A stretch of 64,000 bases of DNA from Sulfitobacter sp. BSw21498 (GCF_006064855.1 NZ_CP040753.1:248001-312000), one strand, 5' to 3'. Numbered from the stretch's first letter, positions 1-8,946 are shown. Made by a program: numbers and translations. Notes: generated by a model not told the origin, from the sequence alone.

Positions 1-78
1 GCGGCTTTATTCCCTTTAATGCCTTTAAATCGCAGCGCGGAGGAAAGCTGCGGGCAGCTATGGGAGAAGCGCGGGCAT

Positions 79-1239
79 ATGAACCCTTTTGTATTCAACA
101 CCACCAAATCCGTCGTATTCGAAAACGGAGCCGCCGTGCGTATCGCGGAGTTGGCAGGCAGTCTGCTGGGCAAGGCCTGCCTGCTGATCACGGACCCCGG
201 TTTGCGCCAGCTTGGTCTATGTGAGCCTTGCATCGACGCGCTGGAAAAAGCGGGTCATCAGGTCACCATCTTTGACAAGGTAGAGGCGGACCCCTCGCGC
301 GAGACATTGATGCGCGCAGTCGAGGCAGGGCGGTCAGCAGGGGCCACGGGTGTGATCGGCTTTGGCGGCGGATCATCGCAAGACGTGGCCAAGCTTGTGG
401 CGCTTCTGCTTGGCTCTGACGAGGATCTGGATGCCGCTTGGGGGGTAGGGCAGGCCAAGGGGCCGCGCTTGCCACTGGTGTTGATCCCCACAACCGCTGG
501 TACCGGATCAGAGGTCACGCCCGTGTCGATCATCACCGTCGGCGCAGAGGAAAAGCGCGGCGTGTCGTCGCCTGTGATCCTGCCTGACATGGCCATTCTG
601 GACGCGTCCCTGACGGTTGGACTGCCTGCGCCGATTACGGCGGCAACGGGGGTTGATGCGATGGTCCACGCGATTGAATCCTATGCGTCGGTCAATGCGA
701 ACAACAACCCCGTGTCCAAGCTGCTCGCCCGCGAAGCCTTGCGTTTGCTTGGGGCCAATATCGAAGCCGTGGTGGCCGACGGCAGCAATGTCGACGCCCG
801 CGGTGCAATGTTGTTGGGGTCCATGCTGGCGGGTCAGGCCTTTGCCAATTCGCCGGTCGCGGCGGTGCATGCGCTGGCCTATCCCATCGGCGGCACCTTT
901 CACATCCCGCACGGACTTTCCAATGCGCTGGTGCTGCCTCATGTACTGCGCTTTAACGCGCCACACGCCGGCAGCGTCTACGCCGAGATCGCCGCAGATG
1001 CTTTCCCCGCACTGGCAGAGGTGGAGGGCAGTCAGGCCCGCACAGAAGCCTTTATCAATGCGCTCTCAGAGCTTTCGGCCAAGCTCGGGCTTCCCCAGCG
1101 TCTGCGCGACGTGGATATTCCACAAAGTGCGATCCCAAAGATGGCCGAAGATGCGATGGTGCAGGCGCGTTTGCTGGTCAATAATCCGCGCGACGTCACG
1201 CAGGCCGACGCTCATGCGATCTATGAGGCGGCTTGGTAA
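79..1239 (+). CDS. Iron-containing alcohol dehydrogenase
   Basis: This is a 386-residue protein of the group III, Fe-dependent alcohol dehydrogenase family, cytosolic and NAD(P)-dependent. The N-terminal Rossmann-like half carries a GGGSSQD nucleotide-binding loop at residues 96-102. The C-terminal half shows the metal ligands of the family: a D-x3-H pair at D193/H197, then H264 and H278, the same spacing as E. coli FucO (196, 200, 263, 277). I chose the ATG at 79 because the family begins close to the MNPFVFNT-like start; an in-frame ATG at 19 would add 20 uncharacteristic residues. The substrate cannot be read from the sequence. It overlaps the downstream thioesterase by one base (TAATG), so the two are probably co-translated. 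The true upstream context lies outside the window. Confidence 0.88.
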   Translation: MNPFVFNTTKSVVFENGAAVRIAELAGSLLGKACLLITDPGLRQLGLCEPCIDALEKAGHQVTIFDKVEADPSRETLMRAVEAGRSAGATGVIGFGGGSSQDVAKLVALLLGSDEDLDAAWGVGQAKGPRLPLVLIPTTAGTGSEVTPVSIITVGAEEKRGVSSPVILPDMAILDASLTVGLPAPITAATGVDAMVHAIESYASVNANNNPVSKLLAREALRLLGANIEAVVADGSNVDARGAMLLGSMLAGQAFANSPVAAVHALAYPIGGTFHIPHGLSNALVLPHVLRFNAPHAGSVYAEIAADAFPALAEVEGSQARTEAFINALSELSAKLGLPQRLRDVDIPQSAIPKMAEDAMVQARLLVNNPRDVTQADAHAIYEAAW

Positions 1240-1682
1240 TGGCCCCTCGCGCACCTGCCGCAACCCGGGCTGATTATGCTGATTTCTATCCGCTGCAGAC
1301 CCGCTGGAACGACAATGACGCTTATGGGCATATGAACAACGTCGTCCACTACGCGCTGTTTGATACGGCCGTGAATGGCTGGTTGATCGAACGCGGACTG
1401 TTGGATCCGCAGACCAGCCCTGTGTTCGGGCTCGTGGTTGAAACCGGCTGTCGATACTTTGGGGAAATGAAATTCCCTGACCGTGTAACCGCAGGTTTAC
1501 GGGTGGCGCAGCTTGGCAAAAGTTCTGTGCGGATGGAGCTGGGGTTGTTTAAAAATGACGACGACACGGCCTCTGCCGAAGGGTTCTTTGTGCATGTCTA
1601 CGTGGGGCGCGAAGACCATCGTCCGACTGAAATTCCCAGCCTGACCCGTAGCGCGCTAGAGGGGCTGCAAACCACCTCTTAA
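1239..1682 (+). CDS. Acyl-CoA thioesterase (4HBT, hotdog fold)
   Basis: A 147-residue single-domain hotdog thioesterase of the 4-hydroxybenzoyl-CoA thioesterase/YbgC type. Near residue 20 is the RWNDNDAYGHMNN segment, the family signature in which the aspartate is the catalytic residue and the GHMNN turn caps the central helix. The length fits the family (about 130-150 residues). The start codon overlaps the stop of the alcohol dehydrogenase (TAATG at 1237-1241), which suggests coupled translation and possibly one catabolic step series (alcohol or aldehyde oxidation plus thioester hydrolysis); that link is an inference. A TTG two codons upstream is also in frame but the ATG is preferred. Confidence 0.85.
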   Translation: MAPRAPAATRADYADFYPLQTRWNDNDAYGHMNNVVHYALFDTAVNGWLIERGLLDPQTSPVFGLVVETGCRYFGEMKFPDRVTAGLRVAQLGKSSVRMELGLFKNDDDTASAEGFFVHVYVGREDHRPTEIPSLTRSALEGLQTTS

Positions 1683-1716
1683 GCGTGGCGTAATCCCGCG
1701 CGTTCAGGCTTGGCGG

Positions 1717-1800
1717 TTGCAAGTGCTTGGTGTCCACATGTTATACATCACCGAATCACAGTGTCTTTCTGCATCGCGGCATTTCGTGCCGCGTGCGATG
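1717..1800 (+). promoter_or_regulatory. Possible proB promoter and leader hairpin
   Basis: A weak sigma70-like pair, TTGCAA at 1717-1722 and TATACA at 1742-1747, is separated by 19 bases. Downstream, before the proB start, a hairpin CGCGGCA / TGCCGCG with a five-base loop lies at about 1775-1793 and can be lengthened by outer CATC/GATG pairing. It has no T-run, so it looks like a leader structure or operator and not a terminator. Confidence 0.3.
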
Positions 1801-1839
1801 ACGCATTGAAATTTAACAATAAACCGGAGAAATCTCCTC

Positions 1840-3000
1840 GTGTCCAAGAAGAAACGTATCGTCGTTAAAATCGGATCCAGCTTACTGGCCAATGAAGAAA
1901 AGCTGACATTGCGCTATGCTTTCATGAACGGTCTCATGGCGGATTTGGGGGACCTTCAGGACCAGGGCTACGAGATCATCCTGACCTCTTCAGGGTCGGT
2001 CGCGCTTGGCCTGAACATGATCGGCAAACGCCCCGAGGAAGCCGGTATTCTGGACAAGCAAGCCGCTGCCGCCTGTGGCCAGCCGCTGCTGATGAATGCC
2101 TATCGTCAGGTTGCGAATGAATATAACTTTGACGTGGCACAGATGCTGGTGACCGTCGAAGACATGGAAGAACGCCGCCGCTTTTTGAACATCAAGAACA
2201 CCATGCTGCGGCTGTTTGAAAACCAGATCCTTCCCATCATCAACGAAAACGACTCCATCGCCACGCGCGATCTGAAAGTGGGGGACAACGACCGTCTCTC
2301 GGCCAAGGTCGCCCAGATGGTCGAAGCGGATCACCTGATCATTCTGACCAGCGTCGAAGGCCTGTATGACCGCGATCCGTCGGAACCCGGCGCGCAGTTC
2401 ATCGAAGAAATCGAGGACGTGTCCGAGCACCTCGAATCCACCAAGAGCATCAGCGAATTGGGCAGCGGCGGCATGTTGACCAAAATGCTGGCGGCCAATA
2501 TGGCGCAAAACGCCGGGGTCGAGACGATCATCGCCGACGGCATCATCGAACGTCCGATTTCGTCCGTTCTGAACCGCGAACGCCGCCATACGCGCTGTCT
2601 GGCCTCGGGGAGGGGTGCTTCGCCTTTGATGATCTGGCTCAGCAACCGTTTGCAGGTCGCCGGTACACTTGTTGTATCCGACGATGCTGTCCGTGCGATC
2701 ACCGCCAAGGAGCGCGGCTTGCAACGTGATGACCTGGTGTCGATCCAAGGCGAGTTTTCGAAAGGGGACGTGCTGCACGTCTATGACGAGCAGGGCAACG
2801 AGTTCGCACGTGGTCTGACCAACTTCTCCTCCGAAGAGACGATCTTGATGGCGCGGAACCCCGAAATGGAGATCGAGGACGTCATCGGCTACAAGACCAA
2901 AAGCGCGATTGTCGGTGTGGAAAACATTCTGATCCTTGAGGATCACCACTTGCAAATCGACGCACCGGAAGAAGGCGATAAGCCGGTCATCTCGGTTTAA
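1840..3000 (+). CDS. proB: Glutamate 5-kinase with PUA domain
   Basis: A 386-residue protein catalysing ATP-dependent phosphorylation of glutamate, the first step of proline synthesis. The amino-acid kinase domain (about 1-265) shows VKIGSSLL at the nucleotide site, SSGSVALG, NENDSIA and GDNDRLSA for substrate binding, and the GSGGMLTK loop. A C-terminal PUA domain (about 285-365) follows, as in E. coli ProB (367 residues). Translation starts at a GTG with GGAGA a few bases upstream. No proA or obg gene is adjacent, although these are the usual partners in alphaproteobacteria; this could therefore be a second copy or a specialised paralogue. It ends in a clear intrinsic terminator. Confidence 0.87.
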   Translation: MSKKKRIVVKIGSSLLANEEKLTLRYAFMNGLMADLGDLQDQGYEIILTSSGSVALGLNMIGKRPEEAGILDKQAAAACGQPLLMNAYRQVANEYNFDVAQMLVTVEDMEERRRFLNIKNTMLRLFENQILPIINENDSIATRDLKVGDNDRLSAKVAQMVEADHLIILTSVEGLYDRDPSEPGAQFIEEIEDVSEHLESTKSISELGSGGMLTKMLAANMAQNAGVETIIADGIIERPISSVLNRERRHTRCLASGRGASPLMIWLSNRLQVAGTLVVSDDAVRAITAKERGLQRDDLVSIQGEFSKGDVLHVYDEQGNEFARGLTNFSSEETILMARNPEMEIEDVIGYKTKSAIVGVENILILEDHHLQIDAPEEGDKPVISV

Positions 3001-3011
3001 CTGACCCTTGG

Positions 3012-3040
3012 ACGGCGGGAGATATTTTTCCCGCCGTTTT
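3012..3040 (+). terminator. Intrinsic terminator after proB
   Basis: A perfect 9-bp stem (ACGGCGGGA / TCCCGCCGT) with an 8-base loop is followed by TTTT. Confidence 0.85.
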
Positions 3041-3138
3041 GCTCTAAACTGGGCTAGACATTTCCCACAAAAATCGGGATAAGCGCCAAACGCATTCGGG
3101 CCCACGGTCCGAATGATCGCCGCCACCAAGGCGGCCGA

Positions 3139-3212
3139 GGCGAGTTGGCGGAGTGGTTACGCAGCGGATTGCAAATCCGTGTACAGGAGTTCGATTCTCC
3201 TACTCGCCTCCA
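3139..3212 (+). tRNA. tRNA-Cys (anticodon GCA)
   Basis: The 7-bp acceptor stem GGCGAGT / ACTCGCC, the anticodon loop TTGCAAA with GCA at 3171-3173, the TTCGATT T-loop, discriminator T at 3209 (U73 is a cysteine identity base) and an encoded CCA at 3210-3212 all fit tRNA-Cys. Confidence 0.96.
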
Positions 3213-3328
3213 TTTATTTTCAAACACTTAAGTTAAAAACCTCAGTTGGGTGCCAGTATTGGCAGGGCAATCTATTGTTGCGTCTGGGTGATCTTTTCGG
3301 GCGCGAGGGCTGCGGTAGCACTCCAGTG

Positions 3329-3811
3329 CTAGCGCGCTGATGCGGGAAGCTGTGCAAGATCAACGCCCGGGGCGTCTTTGAGCGTTCTAAGCACAATCTC
3401 CGACCTTACCTGCGCTACAAGTTCATGCGGCAGCAAATGTTCGTGTATGAAGCGTGCAAAGCTCTCTAGGTCCGGGGTGCGCAGATCGAGGATATAGTCC
3501 GCATCCCCAGAGACGGAGAAGGCGGCGCGGACTTCAGGGTGGCGGGCGATAAAGCTGGCAAAGCCACTTTCGTTATTGCCACCGTGGCTGCGCAAATTGA
3601 CGCGCACGATCGCGCGTAGTCCAAAGCCCAGCCGGTCCGCATTTAACCGTGCAGAGTATCCGGAAATAAGCTGCGCCGCCTCGAGCGCCGCACGTCGCCG
3701 CGAGCATTGCGACGGGGAAAGGTTCACCATTTCTGAAAGAGCGGTGTTGGTCAGCGCTCCGTCCTGCTGGAGCGCCCTGAGTATTGCGATATCGAATCCG
3801 TCTAGCGACAT
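3329..3811 (-). CDS. Lrp/AsnC-family transcriptional regulator (next to hpd)
   Basis: A 160-residue regulator. Residues 5-60 form the AsnC-type helix-turn-helix (DxAILRALQQDG, then LSPSQCSRR in the recognition helix); residues about 70-150 form the RAM ligand-binding domain, including the SGDADYILDL strand typical of the family. It is transcribed divergently from the 4-hydroxyphenylpyruvate dioxygenase gene across 183 bases, so it is likely the local regulator of tyrosine/phenylalanine breakdown, responding to an aromatic amino acid or related effector. That role is inferred from position only. Confidence 0.85.
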   Translation of the reverse strand: MSLDGFDIAILRALQQDGALTNTALSEMVNLSPSQCSRRRAALEAAQLISGYSARLNADRLGFGLRAIVRVNLRSHGGNNESGFASFIARHPEVRAAFSVSGDADYILDLRTPDLESFARFIHEHLLPHELVAQVRSEIVLRTLKDAPGVDLAQLPASAR

Positions 3812-3994
3812 AATAGCCTATCTTTTTGCCTGCTTCGTGCAGCTTGAACATAAGATATATTGCTAAGGTACGCTAATGCCCACTTTGATGCAATTTTTGT
3901 GTAAAGTCTCCTGCAATTCACGCCTAGTATGCACGCACCATGCGCGGACGCTGATGCACAATGGATTCAACTAATACTTGGAGGAGTTTGCACC
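3812..3994. promoter_or_regulatory. Divergent control region, lrp-like / hpd
   Basis: This 183-base region must hold both divergent promoters and probably the regulator's sites. It is AT-richer than the flanking genes and contains two copies of TGCAATT about 20 bases apart. A strong ribosome-binding site, GGAGGAG at 3980-3986, fixes the hpd start at 3995. I cannot assign a specific operator. Confidence 0.45.
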
Positions 3995-5107
3995 ATGGGA
4001 CCGTTCCCACACGACGCGCCAAAGGCCACTATTTCCGATCAGAACCCTGCAGGGACTGATGGGTTTTCATTCGTCGAGTTTGCGCACCGCGATCCGGACG
4101 TTCTAGACAAGCTGTTTCGCCAGATGGGCTTTGTTCCAGTGGCCAAGCATAAATCCAAGGACATCACGATCTACCGCCAAGGCGATATTACCTATTTGCT
4201 GAACGCAGAGAAAACCGGACACGCTGCCGAGTTTGTAGAAGAACATGGCCCCTGTGCCCCCGCCATGGGCTGGCGTGTCGTGGACGCGCAACATGCGCTT
4301 AAACGTGCTGTCGATCTGGGGGCGAAGGAATACACCGGTGACGGTAAGGCGATAGAGGCACCTGCCGTTTACGGTATTGGCGGATCGCTGCTGTATTTCA
4401 TCGACACATATGGTGAAGATGGCAGTGCCTTTCATGCTGACTACGATTGGCTTGGTGAAGTTGATCCGCGCCCCGAAGGGTTTGGGTTCTACTATCTCGA
4501 CCATCTGACCCACAATGTGATCCGCGGCAATATGGACACGTGGTACCGGTTTTATGCCGATACCTTCAATTTCAAGGAAATCCGGTTTTTTGACATCAAG
4601 GGAAAGCAGACGGGTTTGACCAGCCGCGCGCTGACCTCGCCGGATGGTAAAATCCGCATCCCCATTAACGAAAGTGCGGATGATAACAGCCAGATCGAGG
4701 AATACCTGCGCGAATATAAAGGCGAGGGCATCCAGCATATCGCAATTGCTTCTGATGACATCTACGGCGGCACTGAAAAGATCGCGGATGCAGGGCTGGG
4801 GTTCATGCCAGGGCCGCCCGCGACCTACTACGAAATGAGCCGCGCCCGCGTGAAAGGCCACCAAGAGCCGATCGATCAGATGCAGAAACGCGGTATTTTG
4901 ATTGATGGCGAAGGGGTTGTGGGCGGGGGCGAAACCCGCGTGCTGCTGCAGATTTTCTCTAAAACCGTGATTGGCCCGATTTTCTTCGAATTTATCCAGC
5001 GTAAGGGGGATGACGGGTTCGGCGAGGGCAACTTCCGCGCTTTGTTTGAATCTATCGAAGAAGATCAGGTTCGTCGTGGGGTCTTGCAAGCTGCCCCGGT
5101 GGAATGA
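3995..5107 (+). CDS. hpd: 4-hydroxyphenylpyruvate dioxygenase
   Basis: A 370-residue non-haem Fe(II) dioxygenase that converts 4-hydroxyphenylpyruvate to homogentisate with O2, in the tyrosine degradation pathway; cytosolic. Two vicinal-oxygen-chelate domains are visible. The iron ligands fall at H170 (in DHLTHN), H248 (in GIQHIAIAS) and E332 (in FFEFIQRKG), close to positions 161/240/322 of the Pseudomonas enzyme. The start at 3995 is fixed by the GGAGGAG site; an upstream in-frame ATG at 3929 would add 22 unlikely residues. It overlaps the Rieske gene by 4 bases (ATGA). No homogentisate dioxygenase or fumarylacetoacetase gene lies nearby. Confidence 0.95.
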   Translation: MGPFPHDAPKATISDQNPAGTDGFSFVEFAHRDPDVLDKLFRQMGFVPVAKHKSKDITIYRQGDITYLLNAEKTGHAAEFVEEHGPCAPAMGWRVVDAQHALKRAVDLGAKEYTGDGKAIEAPAVYGIGGSLLYFIDTYGEDGSAFHADYDWLGEVDPRPEGFGFYYLDHLTHNVIRGNMDTWYRFYADTFNFKEIRFFDIKGKQTGLTSRALTSPDGKIRIPINESADDNSQIEEYLREYKGEGIQHIAIASDDIYGGTEKIADAGLGFMPGPPATYYEMSRARVKGHQEPIDQMQKRGILIDGEGVVGGGETRVLLQIFSKTVIGPIFFEFIQRKGDDGFGEGNFRALFESIEEDQVRRGVLQAAPVE

Positions 5108-5460
5108 TCTGGACGGATCTATCCACGGCCCCGACCCTCGGCACCTGCGTCGCGCGCGCGGCGGATGTGACCGGGGTTGCCGCAATGACGCTTACGACAG
5201 CAGCAGGGGATTTCCCCCTGTTGCTGGTACGGCGAGGCGATCAGGTGATTGCCTTTGTTAACATGTGCCCGCATCAGTTCTTGCCTCTCGATTATCGCGC
5301 AAGGCAGATACTGTCCGCAGATGGCCAAAAGCTGATGTGCAGCGCCCATGGTGCGATGTTTGACGCTGGAACCGGCGAAGGTATCGGGGGCGAAGGCCTT
5401 GGCTGCCGCTTGATACCAGTTCCGGTGTCGCAGGCGTCTGGCCAGATCGTGATTGGGTGA
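5104..5460 (+). CDS. Rieske [2Fe-2S] ferredoxin-like protein
   Basis: A 118-residue soluble protein with a single Rieske fold. The cluster ligands are in CPH (about residue 56) and CSAH (about residue 80), the C-x-H...C-x2-H pattern. No membrane segment or catalytic domain is attached, so it resembles the ferredoxin-type subunit of ring-hydroxylating systems (NirD/BphF-like). The start codon overlaps the hpd stop (ATGA), implying translational coupling. HPPD needs no external electron donor in its known mechanism, so a role in keeping the iron reduced, or in a separate aromatic oxygenation, is only a hypothesis. Confidence 0.87.
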   Translation: MIWTDLSTAPTLGTCVARAADVTGVAAMTLTTAAGDFPLLLVRRGDQVIAFVNMCPHQFLPLDYRARQILSADGQKLMCSAHGAMFDAGTGEGIGGEGLGCRLIPVPVSQASGQIVIG

Positions 5461-5689
5461 TCTGAGCTATTGTCCGCGCTTTCGAGACCGCTGGCGAGGG
5501 GCAATCGCCCCCAGTCTTCGTGTGCGAGGGATAACGGCGCTGTGCGGACCAGCTATGGCATCCGCCCTGTTTTGACCCTATTGTTCGCCCAGCAGGGAAA
5601 ATTGCACCCCTTAAACGCACTGACCGTTGCCCGACAGGCGGGTATATGGCATTCCATAAGACATATAACCGAACGAAAGAGTTTAGCTG

Positions 5690-6343
5690 ATGACAGATTT
5701 CACAGCCCGCCGCACCATGATGGTTGATACTCAGGTGCGCCCTTCGGATGTTACCAAGTTCCCGATCATTGATGCGATGTTGAAAGTGGCGCGCGAAGAT
5801 TATGTGCCCGCCGCCCGTCGCGAGGCCGCCTATCTGGGGGAAAACATCAGCTTGGGCGAGGGACGTGTCGTGCTAGAGCCGCGCACATTGGCCAAAATGC
5901 TGGACGGGCTCGGGATCGAGAATGACGAACTGGTGCTCGATATCGGTTGTGGCTACGGCTATTCCTCTGCGGTGATCGCGCATATGGCCGAAGCTGTGGT
6001 CGCCGTGGAAGCGGACGAGCAGATGGCGAAAGAAGCGCAGGAAACGCTGATCAACGCCGACATCGACAACGTTATTGTGCACACCGGCGCGCTTGCAGAC
6101 GGTGCACAGCAGCATGGGCCCTATGATGTGATGATCGTGCAGGGCGGCGTTGCAGAAGTGCCAGAGGCGCTGTTGGCGCAGCTTAAGAACGGTGGGCGGA
6201 TTGCCTGCCTGTTCATGGAGGGCCCCTTGGGCGAGGTACGCCTGGGATATAAAAGTGATCATGGCATCAGCTGGCGCAAAAGCTTTAATGCCGCAGCCCC
6301 GCTGCTGAATGGGTTTACCCGCGCGAAAGAATTTCAGCTATAA
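5690..6343 (+). CDS. pcm: Protein-L-isoaspartate O-methyltransferase family
   Basis: A 217-residue SAM-dependent methyltransferase of the PCMT family, which methylates isoaspartyl residues in aged proteins for repair. The SAM-binding motif I, VLDIGCGYGYSS, is at about residues 82-93 and is followed by an acidic motif-II strand (VVAVEADEQMA). The N-terminal part (MVDTQVRPSDVTKFPI) is typical of the alphaproteobacterial branch. It lies directly upstream of tolC, a conserved neighbourhood in alphaproteobacteria. The 229 bases upstream contain no other gene. Confidence 0.88.
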   Translation: MTDFTARRTMMVDTQVRPSDVTKFPIIDAMLKVAREDYVPAARREAAYLGENISLGEGRVVLEPRTLAKMLDGLGIENDELVLDIGCGYGYSSAVIAHMAEAVVAVEADEQMAKEAQETLINADIDNVIVHTGALADGAQQHGPYDVMIVQGGVAEVPEALLAQLKNGGRIACLFMEGPLGEVRLGYKSDHGISWRKSFNAAAPLLNGFTRAKEFQL

Positions 6344-6400
6344 GATAATATAACTGCCGCGCATGACGGCAGAAGCAGTGACACCGATGGAGTGTGAAAT

Positions 6401-7840
6401 ATGATGAATACAGGCAAGATGCGGTCCGTCCGCAGTATAATGGTGGCGTCCTGCGTTGGGTTGGGGTTGATGGCTCCGATGGCGGCACAGTCGGAAACAC
6501 TGGCTGATGCGCTGGTCGGGGCCTATAACAACTCCGGTCTGCTGGACCAGAACCGCGCCGTGCTGCGTGCTGCCGACGAAGACGTGGCCATCGCCAAATC
6601 CGTGCTCAAGCCGGTGCTGCAATGGACGGGAAACCTGACGAAATCGTATAACCGGTCGGTCAGCGGGGGCACCAGCACTCTTTCAACGGGTTTCAGAAAC
6701 TCCACCAATTCCCTCACCACGTCGGTCAACCTCGTGGCATCGCTGCTTGTCTATGACTTTGGCGCATCGCGCTATTCGATCGAAGCGGCCAAAGAAACCG
6801 TGCTGGCCACCCGCGAAACATTGGTCAGTGCCGAACAACAGATCCTGCTGCGCGCTGTCGACGCCTATATGAGCGTGATCCAGACGCAACAGCTTGTGTC
6901 GCTTCGGGAAAACAACGTGCGCGTCCTGACGCAGGAATTGCGCGCCGCGCGGGATCGTTTTGAAGTGGGTGAAGTAACGCGTACCGACGTCTCTCTCGCA
7001 GAGGCAGAGCTGGCAGCCGCACGCAGCAATCTTGCGGGTGCGCAGGGCGATTTCATCAGTGCCAAGGCCTATTACAAAGTGGCCGTGGGCACGAACCCCG
7101 GTCGTCTTAGCCCGCCGCCACGCTTGCCAAGCGTGTCTAATAGTATCGCGACAGCCAAGGCACTGGCTGTGCGGCAACACCCCGATATCTTGTCCGTGCA
7201 ACACCAGGTCGCTGCCGCTGATTTGCTGGTGCGCAGCAATGAATCCAGCTTGAAGCCACGGGTGTCGCTGCAAGGGGCCTATGGCTTGACCGAAACCTTC
7301 AGCTCCGAAGCTTCTACGCGCAGTGGATCGGTGGGGGTTCAGGTCGGGCAGACGATCTATCAGGGCGGGGCCTTGTCCGCCGGTGTGCGCAAAAGCCAAG
7401 CGCAACGTGACGCGCAACGCGGCAACCTGCATGTGGTGGCCAAGGATGTTGAACGTGCGGTAAGCGATGCCTATGCGGGGCTCGCCTCGGCGCGGGCACA
7501 GATCGAAGCATCGCAGCGGCAGGTTAGCGCGGCACAGATCGCTTTCGACGGTATCCGCGAAGAAGCAAGCTTGGGCGCACGCACGACGCTGGATGTGCTG
7601 GACGCTGAGCAATCCTTGCTTGATGCACGCTCTGCCCGCGTTTCGGCGCAGTCACAGCTCTATGTTGCCGCCTATTCCGTGCTGGCGGCAACCGGACAGT
7701 TGACCGCGCAGGACCTCAAGCTGCCCGTACAGATCTATGACCCCTCGGCGTACTACAATCTAGTCAAGGATGGTCCAACGAAACTCTCGAAAGAGGGTAA
7801 GCAGTTGGACCGTGTCTTGCGGGCGCTGCAAAAAGACTGA
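6401..7840 (+). CDS. tolC: TolC-family outer membrane efflux/secretion channel
   Basis: A 479-residue outer membrane protein. A signal peptide covers about residues 1-30 (RSIMVASCVGLGLMAPMAAQ-like hydrophobic stretch). Two outer-membrane-efflux repeats follow, recognisable from DALVGAYNNSGLLDQNR, SLRENNVRVL/RFEVGEVTRTDVSLAEAEL in the first half and GEEASLGARTTLDVL-type residues in the second. It should trimerise into the outer-membrane exit duct for type I secretion and RND efflux. No periplasmic adaptor or inner-membrane pump gene is adjacent, so it probably serves several systems. Confidence 0.9.
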   Translation: MMNTGKMRSVRSIMVASCVGLGLMAPMAAQSETLADALVGAYNNSGLLDQNRAVLRAADEDVAIAKSVLKPVLQWTGNLTKSYNRSVSGGTSTLSTGFRNSTNSLTTSVNLVASLLVYDFGASRYSIEAAKETVLATRETLVSAEQQILLRAVDAYMSVIQTQQLVSLRENNVRVLTQELRAARDRFEVGEVTRTDVSLAEAELAAARSNLAGAQGDFISAKAYYKVAVGTNPGRLSPPPRLPSVSNSIATAKALAVRQHPDILSVQHQVAAADLLVRSNESSLKPRVSLQGAYGLTETFSSEASTRSGSVGVQVGQTIYQGGALSAGVRKSQAQRDAQRGNLHVVAKDVERAVSDAYAGLASARAQIEASQRQVSAAQIAFDGIREEASLGARTTLDVLDAEQSLLDARSARVSAQSQLYVAAYSVLAATGQLTAQDLKLPVQIYDPSAYYNLVKDGPTKLSKEGKQLDRVLRALQKD

Positions 7841-7914
7841 CATTTTCACCACCCCCATTGTGACAAGACAACCTTCGGGTTAGACTATTTGCAAAGAACG
7901 AGTGGTGATTGATT

Positions 7915-8946
7915 ATGTCCGAAACCGTCACAAACGCAGAGGTCGAAGACGTCCTGTCTTCGATCCGCCGTCTGGTCTCCGAGGATCGCAAGCCGGCGCA
8001 AAAAGCGCCCGAAAAGCCTGCTATTGAAGAGAAATTGGTGCTCACGCCGTCATTGCGCGTCTCGAACGATACGCCAGTGGCGGCGCAGCCAAAGGCCGCG
8101 CCCCCTCAGGTGCACGAAGTGGTCCAGCAGCGGTCTGCCTCCTATCAAGAGGCCATGCAAGAGATCGAGTCAGGCGAGGAAGAAGAGCCCTCCGCCTCTG
8201 ATCGCAATCAAGTTGCAGAAGATTTTAAGTTTATTTCCGGACGCGAGCCGCGCTTTCGGGCGCAGTTTTCGACCCCCACGGGTGATGATCATCTGCAGGA
8301 TACCTCGGAACCATCGCGCAAGCTGGCCTTTAGTGCGCCACGCGCTGCGGCCTATTCTGCCGACATGCTCAACCTCGGGACGTCCGAGCTGGTGGAAGAC
8401 GTACCTCCCACGCCGGACCGGCTCAGCGCCAAGATCGCCGCGCTTGAAACGGCAATCAGCCGCATTCCGGAAAATTGGGAGCCTGACGAGCCGGGCAAGA
8501 GCGACTATTCCGGCAGCGAAGATCCGGCGATGGCGTGGGAAGACGACTTGGAGTTCGACGCAACTGGTGCCCTGGTTTCGGATACCGTGAAAGAGCCTGA
8601 CTATGACGCACTGCAAAACGACAGCATCGGCTGGGTCGATACAGCTGGGTCGTCCACCGAACCCGACGAGCGCGTTGTCGATAGCCCTTTTGCCGCGCGG
8701 GTAACGGCGGCGGATGCTGCCGTCGAGGATACCACTGATGAACCGGCGGCTGCAGCGCAGGACGATGATGCGACATCTGGTTTTGCCGCAGATGAATATC
8801 TGGATGAAAAGATGCTGCGCGACTTGGTGTCAGAAATCGTGCGCAGCGAGCTTCAGGGTGCTTTGGGTGAACGGATCACGCGCAACGTTCGCAAGCTGGT
8901 ACGGCGCGAGATTCACCGGGCACTGACCTCGCAGGACCTTGAGTAA
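7915..8946 (+). CDS. popZ: PopZ-like polar organising protein (DUF2497-type)
   Basis: A 343-residue protein with three visible parts: a short N-terminal helix (VEDVLSSIRRLVSEDRK) matching the IRR-containing start of PopZ/DUF2497 proteins; a long acidic, proline- and alanine-rich low-complexity linker (about residues 30-285); and a C-terminal helical oligomerisation region (DEKMLRDLVSEIVRSELQ to the end). In Caulobacter, PopZ (177 residues) forms the polar matrix that anchors the chromosome origin. Family position supports the call: alphaproteobacterial popZ usually sits between tolC and valS. Here valS lies about 8.5 kb further on, in reverse orientation. The linker is about twice the Caulobacter length. 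The symbol is assigned by motif and position. Confidence 0.72.
   Translation: MSETVTNAEVEDVLSSIRRLVSEDRKPAQKAPEKPAIEEKLVLTPSLRVSNDTPVAAQPKAAPPQVHEVVQQRSASYQEAMQEIESGEEEEPSASDRNQVAEDFKFISGREPRFRAQFSTPTGDDHLQDTSEPSRKLAFSAPRAAAYSADMLNLGTSELVEDVPPTPDRLSAKIAALETAISRIPENWEPDEPGKSDYSGSEDPAMAWEDDLEFDATGALVSDTVKEPDYDALQNDSIGWVDTAGSSTEPDERVVDSPFAARVTAADAAVEDTTDEPAAAAQDDDATSGFAADEYLDEKMLRDLVSEIVRSELQGALGERITRNVRKLVRREIHRALTSQDLE

Noticed and set aside
1775..1793. Hairpin before proB as a terminator
   Set aside because: The stem is good but has no T-run, and it lies between the possible promoter and the gene.
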